Shown: positions 29,891 to 39,889, counted from the stretch's first letter. The stretch is 64,000 nt of DNA from an uncultured Aquimarina sp. (GCA_947489685.1 CANLEM010000002.1:930001-994000), one strand, 5' to 3'. Translations and numbers: made by a program. The notes: a model not told the origin generated them from the letters alone.

Positions 29891-31528
29891 ATGAAAAACA
29901 GGTATGCATTATTGCTTTCTTTTCTAGTTGTTTCTTCTTCATTTTTCGCGCAAGAAACTGTAACTTCAAATAATTCAGATAATAAGGATACCAAAGAGAT
30001 TGTTTTAGAGAAAAATGTAGGCCTCAAACAAGATACTGTTCAAGTGGTCGACACCACCAAAATCATAAGAACCGTAACCGAGTTAAGGACAACTACGGTA
30101 ACATCTACCAGTGTAAAGGATAGCGTACTATATTTGGCGGGTGATCATCCCAAAATGGCCCAACTAGATTCACTGTGGAAACAAGAGTTATACAATTCTA
30201 GTCTTTATGATACCATCTATAAATCGGTAACAGAACTAGAATATCAGCCTGTGGAGTATGTAGACCTACCTACCGATACCTTAAAAGCAAGACTGGCAGA
30301 GCTTAATGCCAGAACTCCGTTTAATGTAGAGTACAATGCATCTTTAGAAAGTGTAATCAAAAATTACCTAAAGAATCGCCATGAACATCTGGGACGATTA
30401 ATGGCGCTTAGTGAGTTTTATTTTCCACTTTTCGAACAAGAATTAGATAATCAAAATATCCCCTTAGAGATAAAGTATCTTGCCATTGTGGAGTCTGCAC
30501 TAAAACCAAGAGCAAAATCACGAGTGGGTGCTACTGGCTTATGGCAATTTATGTTTGGTACAGGTAAAATGTTTGGCCTAGAAGTAAGCTCGTATGTCGA
30601 TGAGCGTATGGATCCTATTATGGCTACAAAAGCGGCTTGTAAATATTTAGCCAAATTATATAAGATATTTGGTGATTGGGATTTGGCATTGGCATCATAC
30701 AACTCTGGCCCAGGTAATGTAAGTAAGGCAATTCGCCGTAGTGGTGGATATACAAATTATTGGAACATACGACACAATCTCCCTAGAGAGACTGCGGGAT
30801 ATTTACCGGCTTTTTTGGCCACTATGTATATTTTTGAATATGCAGATAAGCATGGTTTTGAGCCTAAAAAACCAGAGTTTGCTTATTTCGAAACCGATAC
30901 GATCAAAGTAAAACAAATGATCACACTCGATCAGGTATCGGAGTACATGAATATTGATATTGAAGAATTACAATTTCTTAACCCTTCGTATAAACTGGAT
31001 ATTATTCCATATATCAAAGATGAAGATTATGTATTGCGTTTGCCATTGGATAAGATAGGGCCATTTGTGGCTAATGAAGACAAAATTTATACACTTGCCA
31101 AGGCAGAATTTGATAAACGAGAAAAGCCATTACCTAAGTATTTTGAGGCAAATGATAGAATAAGATATCGCGTACGTAGTGGTGATTACTTGGGCAAAAT
31201 TGCAAGAAGATACGGTGTAAGAGTAAGCCAAATCAAAAAATGGAATGGATTACGAAGTAATAATTTAAGAATTGGTCAAAGACTTACTATTTACCCAAGA
31301 AGGCCTGTTGTAAATGTGCCCAAAAAATCGAAACCTACCACCAAAATAGCTACAAAATCCACATCGCATACCAATACTTCAGAAATGTATACGGTTAAAT
31401 CAGGAGATACCTTATGGAGTATTTCACAAAAATTTAAAGGCATATCTGTCGAAAATCTTAAAAATTGGAACGATATTAGCGGTAGCGGTATAAAACCAGG
31501 TATGAAACTGAAACTATCTAAGTCATAA
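29891..31528 (+). CDS. mltD: MltD-like lytic transglycosylase with two LysM domains (545 aa)
   Basis: An exported peptidoglycan-cleaving enzyme. The signal peptide ends near SSSFFAQE (about residue 21). A variable Thr/Asp-rich segment is followed by the SLT catalytic domain, with the catalytic Glu at about residue 201 in AIVESALKPRAKS, then GATGLWQFM, DERMDP..AT.AA..YL..LY and LALASYNSGPGNV. Two LysM peptidoglycan-binding domains lie at the C-terminus: IRYRVRSGDYLGKIARRYG (about 415-460) and MYTVKSGDTLWSISQKF (about 499-543). The DUF4837 lipoprotein gene follows after 18 bases, so the two are likely cotranscribed. MltD is the closest named relative, though this protein has a signal peptide without a lipobox. 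Confidence 0.88.
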   Translation: MKNRYALLLSFLVVSSSFFAQETVTSNNSDNKDTKEIVLEKNVGLKQDTVQVVDTTKIIRTVTELRTTTVTSTSVKDSVLYLAGDHPKMAQLDSLWKQELYNSSLYDTIYKSVTELEYQPVEYVDLPTDTLKARLAELNARTPFNVEYNASLESVIKNYLKNRHEHLGRLMALSEFYFPLFEQELDNQNIPLEIKYLAIVESALKPRAKSRVGATGLWQFMFGTGKMFGLEVSSYVDERMDPIMATKAACKYLAKLYKIFGDWDLALASYNSGPGNVSKAIRRSGGYTNYWNIRHNLPRETAGYLPAFLATMYIFEYADKHGFEPKKPEFAYFETDTIKVKQMITLDQVSEYMNIDIEELQFLNPSYKLDIIPYIKDEDYVLRLPLDKIGPFVANEDKIYTLAKAEFDKREKPLPKYFEANDRIRYRVRSGDYLGKIARRYGVRVSQIKKWNGLRSNNLRIGQRLTIYPRRPVVNVPKKSKPTTKIATKSTSHTNTSEMYTVKSGDTLWSISQKFKGISVENLKNWNDISGSGIKPGMKLKLSKS

Positions 31529-31546
31529 CCGCAAACAGTATCTCTT

Positions 31547-32533
31547 ATGAAAAAATTATCTCTCGCAATTATTTGCTTGCTTTGTGTGGTTAGCTGCACC
31601 GAGCCAAAAAAACAAAAAAACAAAAAATCGAAAGGCGCTATGGCGCATTCGGTAGGTAAAATAAATGAGCTTTCTGTAGTGATGGATAATGAGCTATGGA
31701 AAGGAAGAGTAGGAGATACAGTGCGTAAATATTTTGGAGCCGAAGTGCCAGGGTTACCACAAGAAGAACCTTTATTTTCTATGCGTCAAATGCCGAAAAG
31801 AGCATTTTCTGGATTGGCAAGAAAAAATCGAACGTTCTTGTATGTACGCAAGGGAGAGAAGAATAATCTACAAATGCTAACCAACAAATATGCAACACCG
31901 CAGGTTGGCGCTGTAATCTCTGGGACTACCGAAGATGCTATTATTTCGTTAATCCACGATAATCACGAAACGATCGTTTCAAAATATAAGTTGGCAGAAA
32001 CTCGAGAAAAGCAGAAACGCATAAAAAAGTCTTTAGAAAAAATTCCGCAGCTATCTCAGAAACTAGGAATTAATTTAAATATACCTAGTGCATATCGTGT
32101 TGCTTTAGAAGAAGATAAGTTTTTTTGGATTCGTAAAGATATCCAACATGGTAGTATGAATCTAATGATTTATGAACTTCCAGTAGGCATTGTGTCCAAA
32201 GATTCTAATACAGTAGCAAGCATCATAAAAATGAGAGATTCTATCGGAAAAGCAAAAATCCCAACTGAAGAAGTAGGGCATTTTGTTACCGAGGCGGCTT
32301 ATGCTCCTTATTTGTACGAGACTACACTTGATAGTAAATTTACATACGAAACCAAAGGAACTTGGGAAATCAAGGACCGATTTATGGCTGGACCTTTTGT
32401 AAATTATGTAATCGAAGACGAAGTAAATAATAGATTATTAGTTTTAGAAGGTTTTGTTTTTGCTCCTTCGGTGAACAAACGAGATAATATGTTTGAGCTT
32501 GAGGCTATTATGAAAACCATTACGTTTAACTAA
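31547..32533 (+). CDS. DUF4837 family lipoprotein (328 aa)
   Basis: A lipoprotein of unknown function in a family confined largely to Bacteroidota. The signal peptide ends at a lipobox (CVVSC, Cys about residue 17). The residues after Cys are basic (TEPKKQKNKKSK), unlike the acidic surface-export signal of flavobacteria, so a periplasm-facing location is more likely. Visible family features are the opening segment ELSVVMDNELWKGRVGD, then LFSMRQMP, the central IPSAYRVALEEDKFFWIRKD and the C-terminal KGTWEIKDRFMAGPFVNY. Its position right after an SLT/LysM enzyme gene hints at an envelope role, but the sequence shows no catalytic motif. Confidence 0.8.
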   Translation: MKKLSLAIICLLCVVSCTEPKKQKNKKSKGAMAHSVGKINELSVVMDNELWKGRVGDTVRKYFGAEVPGLPQEEPLFSMRQMPKRAFSGLARKNRTFLYVRKGEKNNLQMLTNKYATPQVGAVISGTTEDAIISLIHDNHETIVSKYKLAETREKQKRIKKSLEKIPQLSQKLGINLNIPSAYRVALEEDKFFWIRKDIQHGSMNLMIYELPVGIVSKDSNTVASIIKMRDSIGKAKIPTEEVGHFVTEAAYAPYLYETTLDSKFTYETKGTWEIKDRFMAGPFVNYVIEDEVNNRLLVLEGFVFAPSVNKRDNMFELEAIMKTITFN

Positions 32534-32574
32534 GGAGTGTTGGCAAAAAATTAACTAAATAAACGCTTAATCGG

Positions 32575-32651
32575 TATAATTTTTGTGAAATTATGGGGAG
32601 ATTTCACCTTGTTTTTTGAGTATTTTTAAAATGTTCACAATAAGGTGTTTT
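32575..32651 (+). promoter_or_regulatory. Leader motif and two-part hairpin before the first MG2/plug gene
   Basis: TATAATTTTTG at 32575-32585 resembles a -7 element with one extra spacer base. Nineteen bases later a hairpin begins. Its outer stem pairs 32605-32613 with 32639-32647 and its inner stem pairs 32617-32623 with 32631-32637, and it is followed by TTTTT. The start codon lies 34 bases on. The same layout occurs before the paralogous gene at 35292. It may be an attenuator or other leader control, or simply the terminator of the gene before. Confidence 0.5.
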
Positions 32652-32681
32652 TGGTAATCAACTAACTAATTCACAAATTTT

Positions 32682-35138
32682 ATGACAAATCATTTACTTC
32701 GATTTTTGGTTTTGCTCTTTATTTCTTATCCTATCTTTGCTCAAGATCAGGAGACTACAACTACTATAGAAGAAGCAAATGCTTCTTATTTTAAGATCCC
32801 AAGAGAAACATTATATCTTCATGCTAATAAAAGTACCTATGTTACAGGTGAAGAAATCTGGTTCAAGGGGTATGTATACGATCGTCAAAACAATCTTCCT
32901 TCAATAACATCAACAAATTTTGAAATTGAGGTATTTGATGTACAGGGTAACGAAGTATTTGATGGAGTTTTTCTGGGTAGCAATGGTAGTTTTCAAGGCA
33001 GTATCAAGGTAGATTCTACATGGAGTAGTGGGGCCTATTATGTAAGAGCCTCGACGCATTGGATGCATAATTTTATAGAGGAGGAGTCCTATACCAAAAA
33101 GATACACGTTATCAAGGATGTGCTTCCCGAAGTAACAAACGACAAAAATGTGCAATATGATTTCCAATTGCTTCCAGAAGGAGGACATGTCGTATCTAAT
33201 ACTTTCAACACAATTGGTTTTAAATTGATTAATAATCAAGGTTACGGGGTTGCATTTGATCGGGGCGTGATCCAGGATGAAGATGGTAAAGAGGTGACTA
33301 CTTTTTCATCTAATACTTTGGGTTTGGGTAAATTTAATATCACTCCGTTACCGGGAAAAAAATACAAGGCCTTGGTCCAACTCAAAAATGGTAATGAAAT
33401 TGAAGGGAAATTTCCTGAGATTGCAAAAAAGGGAATTAGTGTAAACCTTAATAACCTGCTTACAGATCAGGTAGCAATGCAGTTCAACACAAATACAGCT
33501 ACGATAAAAGAGTTACAACAAGACAACTATACACTAGTTGTAAGGAAGAATCATCTCTCGAAGAAGATGAAAATACGCTTTGGGGCTAATGAGTTAAAGA
33601 AAACTATTTTAATAAAGCGTTCTGGTTTGTATGCTGGAATGAATACCATAACATTGTTTAAGGGTAATGATCCATTGGTAGAGCGGTTATTATTTAATCC
33701 TGTTGATATAAATGTAAAGGATATAAAGGTTAAGTTGGTTAAGACGGCAGAGGACTCCCTATCTGTTGCGATAAGGATCCCTTACAACGCAAGTAAAACC
33801 TATGATGTAAGTGTATCAACATTACCATCAGAAACGATTTCTTATAATCATCCTGATAATATACGGTCGGCTATACTATTGCGACCATATGTAAAAGGTT
33901 ATATAGAAAATGAGAAACATTATTTTACAGCTTTGGACCGAGATAAGATTTATGATTTGGATTTATTGCTGATCACTCAAGGATGGAGTAGGTATAAATG
34001 GGAGAACATCTTTAAAAGCGATTCTGATGTTCGTTACAATTTTAATCAAGGTTTTAATGTTACAGGCAAAATACAAGATAAGAAAAGAAAACAGGTAGAT
34101 CAGATTTATGTATACCCTACTGTTAATAATGAAGCAAAACTAGTTGAAGTACATAATAGCACTTTTGAGATTGATAACTTTTTCCCACAAAAAGGAGAAA
34201 CGCTCAGAATATCTGGCGTTAATGCAAAGGGTGATTTTAAGAAATCTAGTGTGTATTTGCAAGTACAATCGGAGAGGATACAGAGACCCTTTTTTAATAC
34301 ATTTCCCGAAGGAGAAAAATGGTATATTAAAAAAGAACAAAAGGAGACTACCGTTCCGTTTGATTTCTTAACAAATGTACAGGAGCTGGATGCGGTTGAA
34401 TTAAAGGGAAGCAGTCAAAAAAAGTTAGAAAAGACAAGCCGTATCAAAATACCCAAATTCTATGAGTTGAATTCAAAAAAGATAACTTTAGAGAAAGCAG
34501 AACAGTATTTTTCGATATTGGATTATATCGCGTCAACACGAAAATTTAGAGTATTGAATCAGAATCCTTTAGATATAGCTATTGTTCCAATTGGTGTAGT
34601 TTCACTTGGACTTCCTTCGCTTAATTCGGGAGGGGGACAATTGGAAACATCTGCCGCCAAGGTGGTAGAGCAACCAATGCCTGTTGCGGTATATCTAGAC
34701 GATATACTGTTATCTGATCTAAGTATTTTATGGGATTATAGAACACAAGATGTGGATAGGATTTACATGGATAAAAGTAGTTACGGTGCAGGTTCGAGAG
34801 GTGGACGTGGGGGATCAATACGAATTTATTCCAGAAGATTTCCTTTAGTTAGAACTCGAACCTCGGACAAGGACTATCTGGAGTACGAACTTACAAAAGG
34901 ATTCGAACCCGTAAAAGAGTTTTATAATCCTGGCTATTCTAATTATCTAGATCCATTTTTTGTGAGTTATGGAGCCATTGATTGGCAACCCAAATTGAAT
35001 TTTAACGAACTAGGAGTAGCGACTATCAAGATTCCGAATACAGGTTTAGAAAACATTACTCTTTTTATTGAGGGAATGGGTAGTGACGGAAGTTTAATTT
35101 TAAAAACACATGCTATAAAAAATATAAATCCTAACTAG
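32682..35138 (+). CDS. MG2 and TonB-plug domain protein, copy 1 (818 aa)
   Basis: An exported protein with a signal peptide ending near YPIFAQDQ (about residue 21). The first domain is an alpha-2-macroglobulin MG2-like beta sandwich: PRETLYLHANKSTYVTGE, EIWFKGYVYD, and SGAYYVRAST. Middle beta domains follow (LLPEGGHVVSNTFNTIGFKL). Near residues 660-730 is a segment like the plug of TonB-dependent receptors (PVAVYLDDILL, then DVDRIYMDK...GAGSRGGRGGSIRIYS), but no beta-barrel follows; the last part returns to a short beta domain. Such MG2-plug proteins are common in Bacteroidota and their role is not settled. A paralogue lies 153 bases downstream. A single-gene transcript with its own leader hairpin is likely. 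Confidence 0.8.
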   Translation: MTNHLLRFLVLLFISYPIFAQDQETTTTIEEANASYFKIPRETLYLHANKSTYVTGEEIWFKGYVYDRQNNLPSITSTNFEIEVFDVQGNEVFDGVFLGSNGSFQGSIKVDSTWSSGAYYVRASTHWMHNFIEEESYTKKIHVIKDVLPEVTNDKNVQYDFQLLPEGGHVVSNTFNTIGFKLINNQGYGVAFDRGVIQDEDGKEVTTFSSNTLGLGKFNITPLPGKKYKALVQLKNGNEIEGKFPEIAKKGISVNLNNLLTDQVAMQFNTNTATIKELQQDNYTLVVRKNHLSKKMKIRFGANELKKTILIKRSGLYAGMNTITLFKGNDPLVERLLFNPVDINVKDIKVKLVKTAEDSLSVAIRIPYNASKTYDVSVSTLPSETISYNHPDNIRSAILLRPYVKGYIENEKHYFTALDRDKIYDLDLLLITQGWSRYKWENIFKSDSDVRYNFNQGFNVTGKIQDKKRKQVDQIYVYPTVNNEAKLVEVHNSTFEIDNFFPQKGETLRISGVNAKGDFKKSSVYLQVQSERIQRPFFNTFPEGEKWYIKKEQKETTVPFDFLTNVQELDAVELKGSSQKKLEKTSRIKIPKFYELNSKKITLEKAEQYFSILDYIASTRKFRVLNQNPLDIAIVPIGVVSLGLPSLNSGGGQLETSAAKVVEQPMPVAVYLDDILLSDLSILWDYRTQDVDRIYMDKSSYGAGSRGGRGGSIRIYSRRFPLVRTRTSDKDYLEYELTKGFEPVKEFYNPGYSNYLDPFFVSYGAIDWQPKLNFNELGVATIKIPNTGLENITLFIEGMGSDGSLILKTHAIKNINPN

Positions 35139-35182
35139 AATACGACAAAAATATATTCCCTACTAAATTAATAGGATAATGG

Positions 35183-35257
35183 TATGATTTTTGTTAAATA
35201 ATTAATCACATAGCCCCATTTTTTTGAGCATTATACATGTTCATTAAATGGGGTTTT
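35183..35257 (+). promoter_or_regulatory. Leader motif and two-part hairpin before the second MG2/plug gene
   Basis: TATGATTTTTG at 35183-35193 is followed after 20 bases by a hairpin. The outer stem is CCCCATTT with AAATGGGG (35214-35221 with 35246-35253), the inner stem pairs 35225-35231 with 35237-35243, and TTTT follows. The start codon lies 38 bases after the stem. Order and spacing match the leader of the first copy, but the outer-stem sequence differs while pairing is kept. Confidence 0.55.
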
Positions 35258-35291
35258 ATTGTTTAGTAACTAATTTTAATTCACATCGCTT

Positions 35292-37688
35292 ATGAAACAT
35301 CTTTCTAAAATTCTGATCTTATTTTTATTTCCGTCACTATCATTTGCGCAGACCGATTCAGATATTTCTCCAGGAGTCGCTAATGCGAATTATTTTAATC
35401 TACCTCGTGAAACCTTGTATTTGCATGTAAATAAGGACACCTATATTAATGGTGAAGAAATTTGGTTTAAGGGTTATGTATATGATAGACAAAATAATCT
35501 AGCTGCAGTAAATTCTACTAATTTTACTGTAGCGCTTTTTGACACCTCCGGAAAAGAGGTGTATGACGGTCAATTTTTGGGTTATCAAGGTAGTGTTCAT
35601 GGTAATATAAAGATAGATTCTACCCTCCAAAGTGGTGATTACTATATGCGAATTACTACCAATTGGATGAATAATTTTAAGGAAGATGAGTCGTATACCA
35701 AAAGAATAAAAATCATTAAAGATTCAATAACCGAAAAGCTCTCGCAAAAAAGTTTGGTTTATGATTTTCAATTATTGCCAGAAGGGGGTCATCTAGTTTC
35801 TAATACCTTTAATACGATAGGCTTTAAGTTGATTAATAATGATGGGTATGGTGTTGCTTTTGAGCGCGGGATAGTACAAGATGAGTTGGGTAATGAGATT
35901 ACCTCTTTTAGTTCTAATACTTTAGGCTTAGGTAAGTTTAATATAATACCACAACCAGGGAAAAAATATACAGCAATTATCAAACTTAGAGATGGTCAAG
36001 AGATTACAGGAGCGTTTCCTCGAATCGACAGAAAAGGAATTAGTATAAGTATTAATAACCTTATCGAGGATGAGGTAGCAATTGAGTTAAATACAAATAC
36101 GGCTACATTAGCAGCATTACAAAAAGAGTCATACTCGCTATTAATCCGAAAGAATCATCTATCAAAGAGGATAAAGGTAAATTTCAAGGGTCAGGAATTA
36201 AAGAAGAAGATTTCATTAAAGCGATCCGATCTATATGCCGGGATGAATATACTTACTTTGTTTAAGGATAATACTCCGGTAGTAGAGAGGCTGCTTTTTA
36301 ATCCAATGGATACTGGTGTCGATAATATTGATGTTACATTAGCCAAGATCACAAAGGATTCGTTATCGGTCGCTGTAGAGATTCCTTATCAAGCAGGAAA
36401 GACATATGATGTAAGCGTTTCTACCCTGCCTTCAGAAACAATTTCTTATAATCATACCGATAACATACAATCGGCCATGTTGTTAAAACCGTATGTAAAA
36501 GGTTTTATAGAGAATGAAAAGCACTATTTTACGGATATAGACAGAAAGAAGAAATACGATTTGGACCTGTTATTAATTACACAAGGGTGGAGTAAATACC
36601 AATGGCGAGATATTTTTAATGCAGCATCAAAACCATTATATAATTTTAATCAAGGTTTTAAGATTACCGGAAAAATCCAAGACAGAGATAGCGATATTAT
36701 AGAACAGGTGTATCTGTATCCTAGCGCAAATAATAGTGCTAAATTGATAGCATTGGCGTCTGATAAGAGTTTTGAGGTTGCAAATTTCTTTCCAGAGCGA
36801 GGAGAGAAAGTTAAGATCTCTGGTGTTAAGACCAAGGGAGGTTTTAAAAAACCTGGGGTGTACTTGCAGGTGCAATCAGATAGGGTTAAAAGACCATTTG
36901 CAAACACATTCCCCGAGATAGGAAATGAGAATATTGATAAGATTCAAAACAGGACTGCGATTCCATTTGATTTCTTAACAGATGTTCAGGTATTAGATGC
37001 TGTAGAGGTAACAGGCAACAATCAAAAAAAGATTAAGAAAACAAGTAGAATACCAATACCAAAATACTACGACCTTAATGCAAAAGAGATTACACTTGAT
37101 TTGGCAGAGAGATTTTTTAATGTAGTAGATTATTTATTTTTTACTGGTAAATATGTCATTACGGATCGAAATAATTCGATAAGCATGAGAATAACATCTC
37201 GTAAAGCATCGGCTTTTGGCCCGTTACCGGTTTCTGTTTTTTTGGATGATTTTCAATTGGATAGCGAAAATGTAGGTATTTTATCAGATTTAAGATTGGC
37301 CGATGTAGATAAAATCTATACCGATCATATAGGGTACGGAATAGGCTCAAGAGGAGGAGGAGGATCAATACGAATATATACCAGAAGATTTCCTTTAATC
37401 AGAACTAGAGAATTAGATAGAAACTATACGGAGTATGAGTTTACAAAAGGGTTTGAGCCTGTAAAAGAGTTTTATAACCCTGGGTATTCTAATTATTTGG
37501 ACCCGTTTTTTGTGAGTTATGGCGCAATTCACTGGCAACCCAAATTGGATTTTAACCAACAAGGAATTGCGACTTTTACTATACCAAATACTGGTTTAGA
37601 AAACATTACTCTTTTTATTGAAGGTATGGGTAGTGATGGTACTTTGATTTCTAAAACGCATAACGTAAAAAATATAAATCCAAATTAG
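35292..37688 (+). CDS. MG2 and TonB-plug domain protein, copy 2 (798 aa)
   Basis: Tandem paralogue of the preceding gene, clearly collinear from the signal peptide (ends near SLSFAQTDS) to the shared C-terminal NPGYSNYLDPFFVSYGAI and NTGLENITLFIEGMGSDG. It has the MG2-like start PRETLYLHVNKDTYINGE and the plug-like segment PVSVFLDDFQLD...DVDKIYTD...GSRGGGGSIRIYT. The main differences lie just before the plug segment (about residues 620-660), where this copy is about 20 residues shorter; that is the region expected to differ if the two bind different partners. The gene has its own leader hairpin. Function is unknown; an envelope-associated role is likely from the signal peptide. Confidence 0.8.
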   Translation: MKHLSKILILFLFPSLSFAQTDSDISPGVANANYFNLPRETLYLHVNKDTYINGEEIWFKGYVYDRQNNLAAVNSTNFTVALFDTSGKEVYDGQFLGYQGSVHGNIKIDSTLQSGDYYMRITTNWMNNFKEDESYTKRIKIIKDSITEKLSQKSLVYDFQLLPEGGHLVSNTFNTIGFKLINNDGYGVAFERGIVQDELGNEITSFSSNTLGLGKFNIIPQPGKKYTAIIKLRDGQEITGAFPRIDRKGISISINNLIEDEVAIELNTNTATLAALQKESYSLLIRKNHLSKRIKVNFKGQELKKKISLKRSDLYAGMNILTLFKDNTPVVERLLFNPMDTGVDNIDVTLAKITKDSLSVAVEIPYQAGKTYDVSVSTLPSETISYNHTDNIQSAMLLKPYVKGFIENEKHYFTDIDRKKKYDLDLLLITQGWSKYQWRDIFNAASKPLYNFNQGFKITGKIQDRDSDIIEQVYLYPSANNSAKLIALASDKSFEVANFFPERGEKVKISGVKTKGGFKKPGVYLQVQSDRVKRPFANTFPEIGNENIDKIQNRTAIPFDFLTDVQVLDAVEVTGNNQKKIKKTSRIPIPKYYDLNAKEITLDLAERFFNVVDYLFFTGKYVITDRNNSISMRITSRKASAFGPLPVSVFLDDFQLDSENVGILSDLRLADVDKIYTDHIGYGIGSRGGGGSIRIYTRRFPLIRTRELDRNYTEYEFTKGFEPVKEFYNPGYSNYLDPFFVSYGAIHWQPKLDFNQQGIATFTIPNTGLENITLFIEGMGSDGTLISKTHNVKNINPN

Positions 37689-37726
37689 AATTTTGTAATA
37701 TATTTAGCGATTCTAAAAACAAGTAT

Positions 37727-39853
37727 ATGAATACAGTTTCTTTTATCGCTAAACATATTCCTGTTTCCGAAAAACAGATTACCAAAACCGTTGCGTTGTT
37801 GGATGACGGGGCCACGATACCATTTATTGCCAGATATCGTAAAGAGATGACCGGTGATTTGGATGAGGTGGCCATTGGTGAAATTGTAAAGTATAAAGCC
37901 GCCTTTGAAGCCTTAGAAAAAAGAAAAGAGAGTGTTATTAATGCTATTAAAGAACAAGATGCTTTAACACCTGATTTGGAACGAAAGATTCGAAGTTCAG
38001 AAACGTTGACTCAAGTCGAGGATTTATACTTGCCGTATAAGAAAAAACGCAAAACCAAGGCAGGTGTTGCCAAAGAACAAGGACTTGAACCCTTGGCCAA
38101 AATAATCTTGCAGCAAAAAGAAGAAGAGATTCTTTTTGTAGCATCGCAGTATCTTAACGAGATAGTAACCACAGAAGAATTAGCCCTACAAGGGGCAAGA
38201 GATATTATTGCCGAATGGATTAATGAAGATGAAAAAATCCGAAATCGACTTAGAAGATTATATCAAAGAAAAGCCAGTATACGTTCTGTAGTAATCAAAA
38301 CCAAAAAGGATGATGATGATGCCCAGAAATACCAACAATATTTTGATTGGGAAGAACCCTTGCATAAATGCCCTTCTCATCGTTTATTGGCAATCTTAAG
38401 AGCAGAGAATGAAAAAATTGTAAGAGTAAAAATTACGATTCCAGAAGGAGATGCATTGGATATTATTGATGATGTAATGATTAGAACTAATGTAGAAGCA
38501 TGTACAGATCATATGTTTTTGGCAATTTCTGATGCCTATAAAAGATTATTAACTCCGGCAATTTCTACAGAAATACTCAATCAATCCAAAGAAAAAGCCG
38601 ATGATAATGCGATCAAAGTATTTGCTCAAAACTTGAAACAACTGTTGTTGGCATCTCCTTTGGGTCAAAAGAGGATATTAGCCTTGGATCCTGGTTTTAA
38701 ATCCGGATGTAAAGTGGTATGCCTGGATAAACAAGGTGATTTGTTGCATAATGAAAACATCTACCCACACCCTCCACAACGAGAAACAACAGGAGCTATC
38801 AAAAAGATTAGATCTTTGGTAAATGCTTATAAAATTGAAGCCATTGGGATCGGAAACGGTACAGCCGCCAGAGAAACAGAGGCATTTATCAAAAAAATAC
38901 CTTTTGATAATCCAATTCAGGTATTTATGGTTAATGAAAGTGGAGCTTCGGTATATTCGGCATCTAAGATTGCTCGGGCAGAGTTCCCGAATTATGATGT
39001 GACTGTTAGAGGAGCCGTATCTATCGGAAGACGTTTGGCAGATCCTTTGGCAGAATTAGTAAAGATTGATCCAAAAGCAATAGGAGTTGGCCAATACCAG
39101 CATGATGTAGATCAAGCAAAACTCAAAAATGAATTGGATACTGTAGTGATGAGTTGTGTAAATAGTGTTGGAATAAATGTAAATACTGCGAGTGTGCCTC
39201 TGTTAAGTTACGTTTCGGGTATCGGCGAAAAACTTGCAGAAAATATTGTAGCCTATCGATCAGAGAACGGAGCATTGCAGTCTAGAAATGAACTCAAAAA
39301 AGTACCAAGGCTAGGAGGTAAAGCTTTTGAACAAGCTGCTGCTTTTCTTAGGATTACTAGCCCAAAAAATCCTCTTGATAATTCTGCAGTGCATCCAGAA
39401 CGATACACTTTGGTATCTAAAATGGCCAAAGACGCAGGAGTTCCTCTAGACCAACTTATAGGAAATAAAGAAGCTATCACAAAAATCAAATTACAAAACT
39501 ACATTACCGATGAGGTTGGACTTCCTACATTGACCGATATTGTTAGAGAGTTAGAGAAACCCGGAGTAGACCCTAGAAAGAAAGTAACTGTTTTTGAATT
39601 TGATCCAAATGTAAAAACCATTCAGGATGTTAGAAGCGGGATGAAGTTACCAGGTATTGTAAATAATATTACCAATTTTGGATGTTTTGTGGATATCGGA
39701 ATTAAAGAGAGCGGCTTAATTCACATTTCAAAACTAGCCAACGAGTACATTAGCGATGTAAATGCGGTGGTCCAGTTACACCAGCACTTAATGGTAACTG
39801 TGATCGACGTGGATCTAAATAGAAAAAGAATCCAACTCTCACTAATAGATTAG
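37727..39853 (+). CDS. tex: Tex family S1 RNA-binding transcription accessory protein (708 aa)
   Basis: A cytoplasmic nucleic-acid-binding protein conserved across bacteria. In order it shows the helical N-terminal Tex domain (ATIPFIARYRKEMTG; VEDLYLPYKKKRKTKA), a YqgF/RNase H-like domain (ILALDPGFKSGCKVVCLD; then IGIGNGTAARETEAF), a helix-hairpin-helix region (NVNTASVPLLSYVSGIG, LGGKAFEQAAAFLRI) and a C-terminal S1 domain (GMKLPGIVNNITNFGCFVDI...GLIHISKL...VTVIDVDLNRKRIQLSL). The start MNTVSFIAKHI lies 38 bases after the previous gene. A TATATTTA sequence at about 37698 may be part of a promoter but is not a perfect match. A terminator follows directly. Confidence 0.95.
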   Translation: MNTVSFIAKHIPVSEKQITKTVALLDDGATIPFIARYRKEMTGDLDEVAIGEIVKYKAAFEALEKRKESVINAIKEQDALTPDLERKIRSSETLTQVEDLYLPYKKKRKTKAGVAKEQGLEPLAKIILQQKEEEILFVASQYLNEIVTTEELALQGARDIIAEWINEDEKIRNRLRRLYQRKASIRSVVIKTKKDDDDAQKYQQYFDWEEPLHKCPSHRLLAILRAENEKIVRVKITIPEGDALDIIDDVMIRTNVEACTDHMFLAISDAYKRLLTPAISTEILNQSKEKADDNAIKVFAQNLKQLLLASPLGQKRILALDPGFKSGCKVVCLDKQGDLLHNENIYPHPPQRETTGAIKKIRSLVNAYKIEAIGIGNGTAARETEAFIKKIPFDNPIQVFMVNESGASVYSASKIARAEFPNYDVTVRGAVSIGRRLADPLAELVKIDPKAIGVGQYQHDVDQAKLKNELDTVVMSCVNSVGINVNTASVPLLSYVSGIGEKLAENIVAYRSENGALQSRNELKKVPRLGGKAFEQAAAFLRITSPKNPLDNSAVHPERYTLVSKMAKDAGVPLDQLIGNKEAITKIKLQNYITDEVGLPTLTDIVRELEKPGVDPRKKVTVFEFDPNVKTIQDVRSGMKLPGIVNNITNFGCFVDIGIKESGLIHISKLANEYISDVNAVVQLHQHLMVTVIDVDLNRKRIQLSLID

Positions 39854-39857
39854 CATA

Positions 39858-39889
39858 AAAAAACCCAACTCATTGGAGTTGGGTTTTTT
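39858..39889. terminator. Terminator shared by tex and tatA
   Basis: A 14-bp stem (AAAAAACCCAACTC with its complement) has an ATTG loop and A and T runs on its flanks. It starts five bases after the tex stop codon and lies before the convergent tatA gene, so it can act in both directions. Confidence 0.9.
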
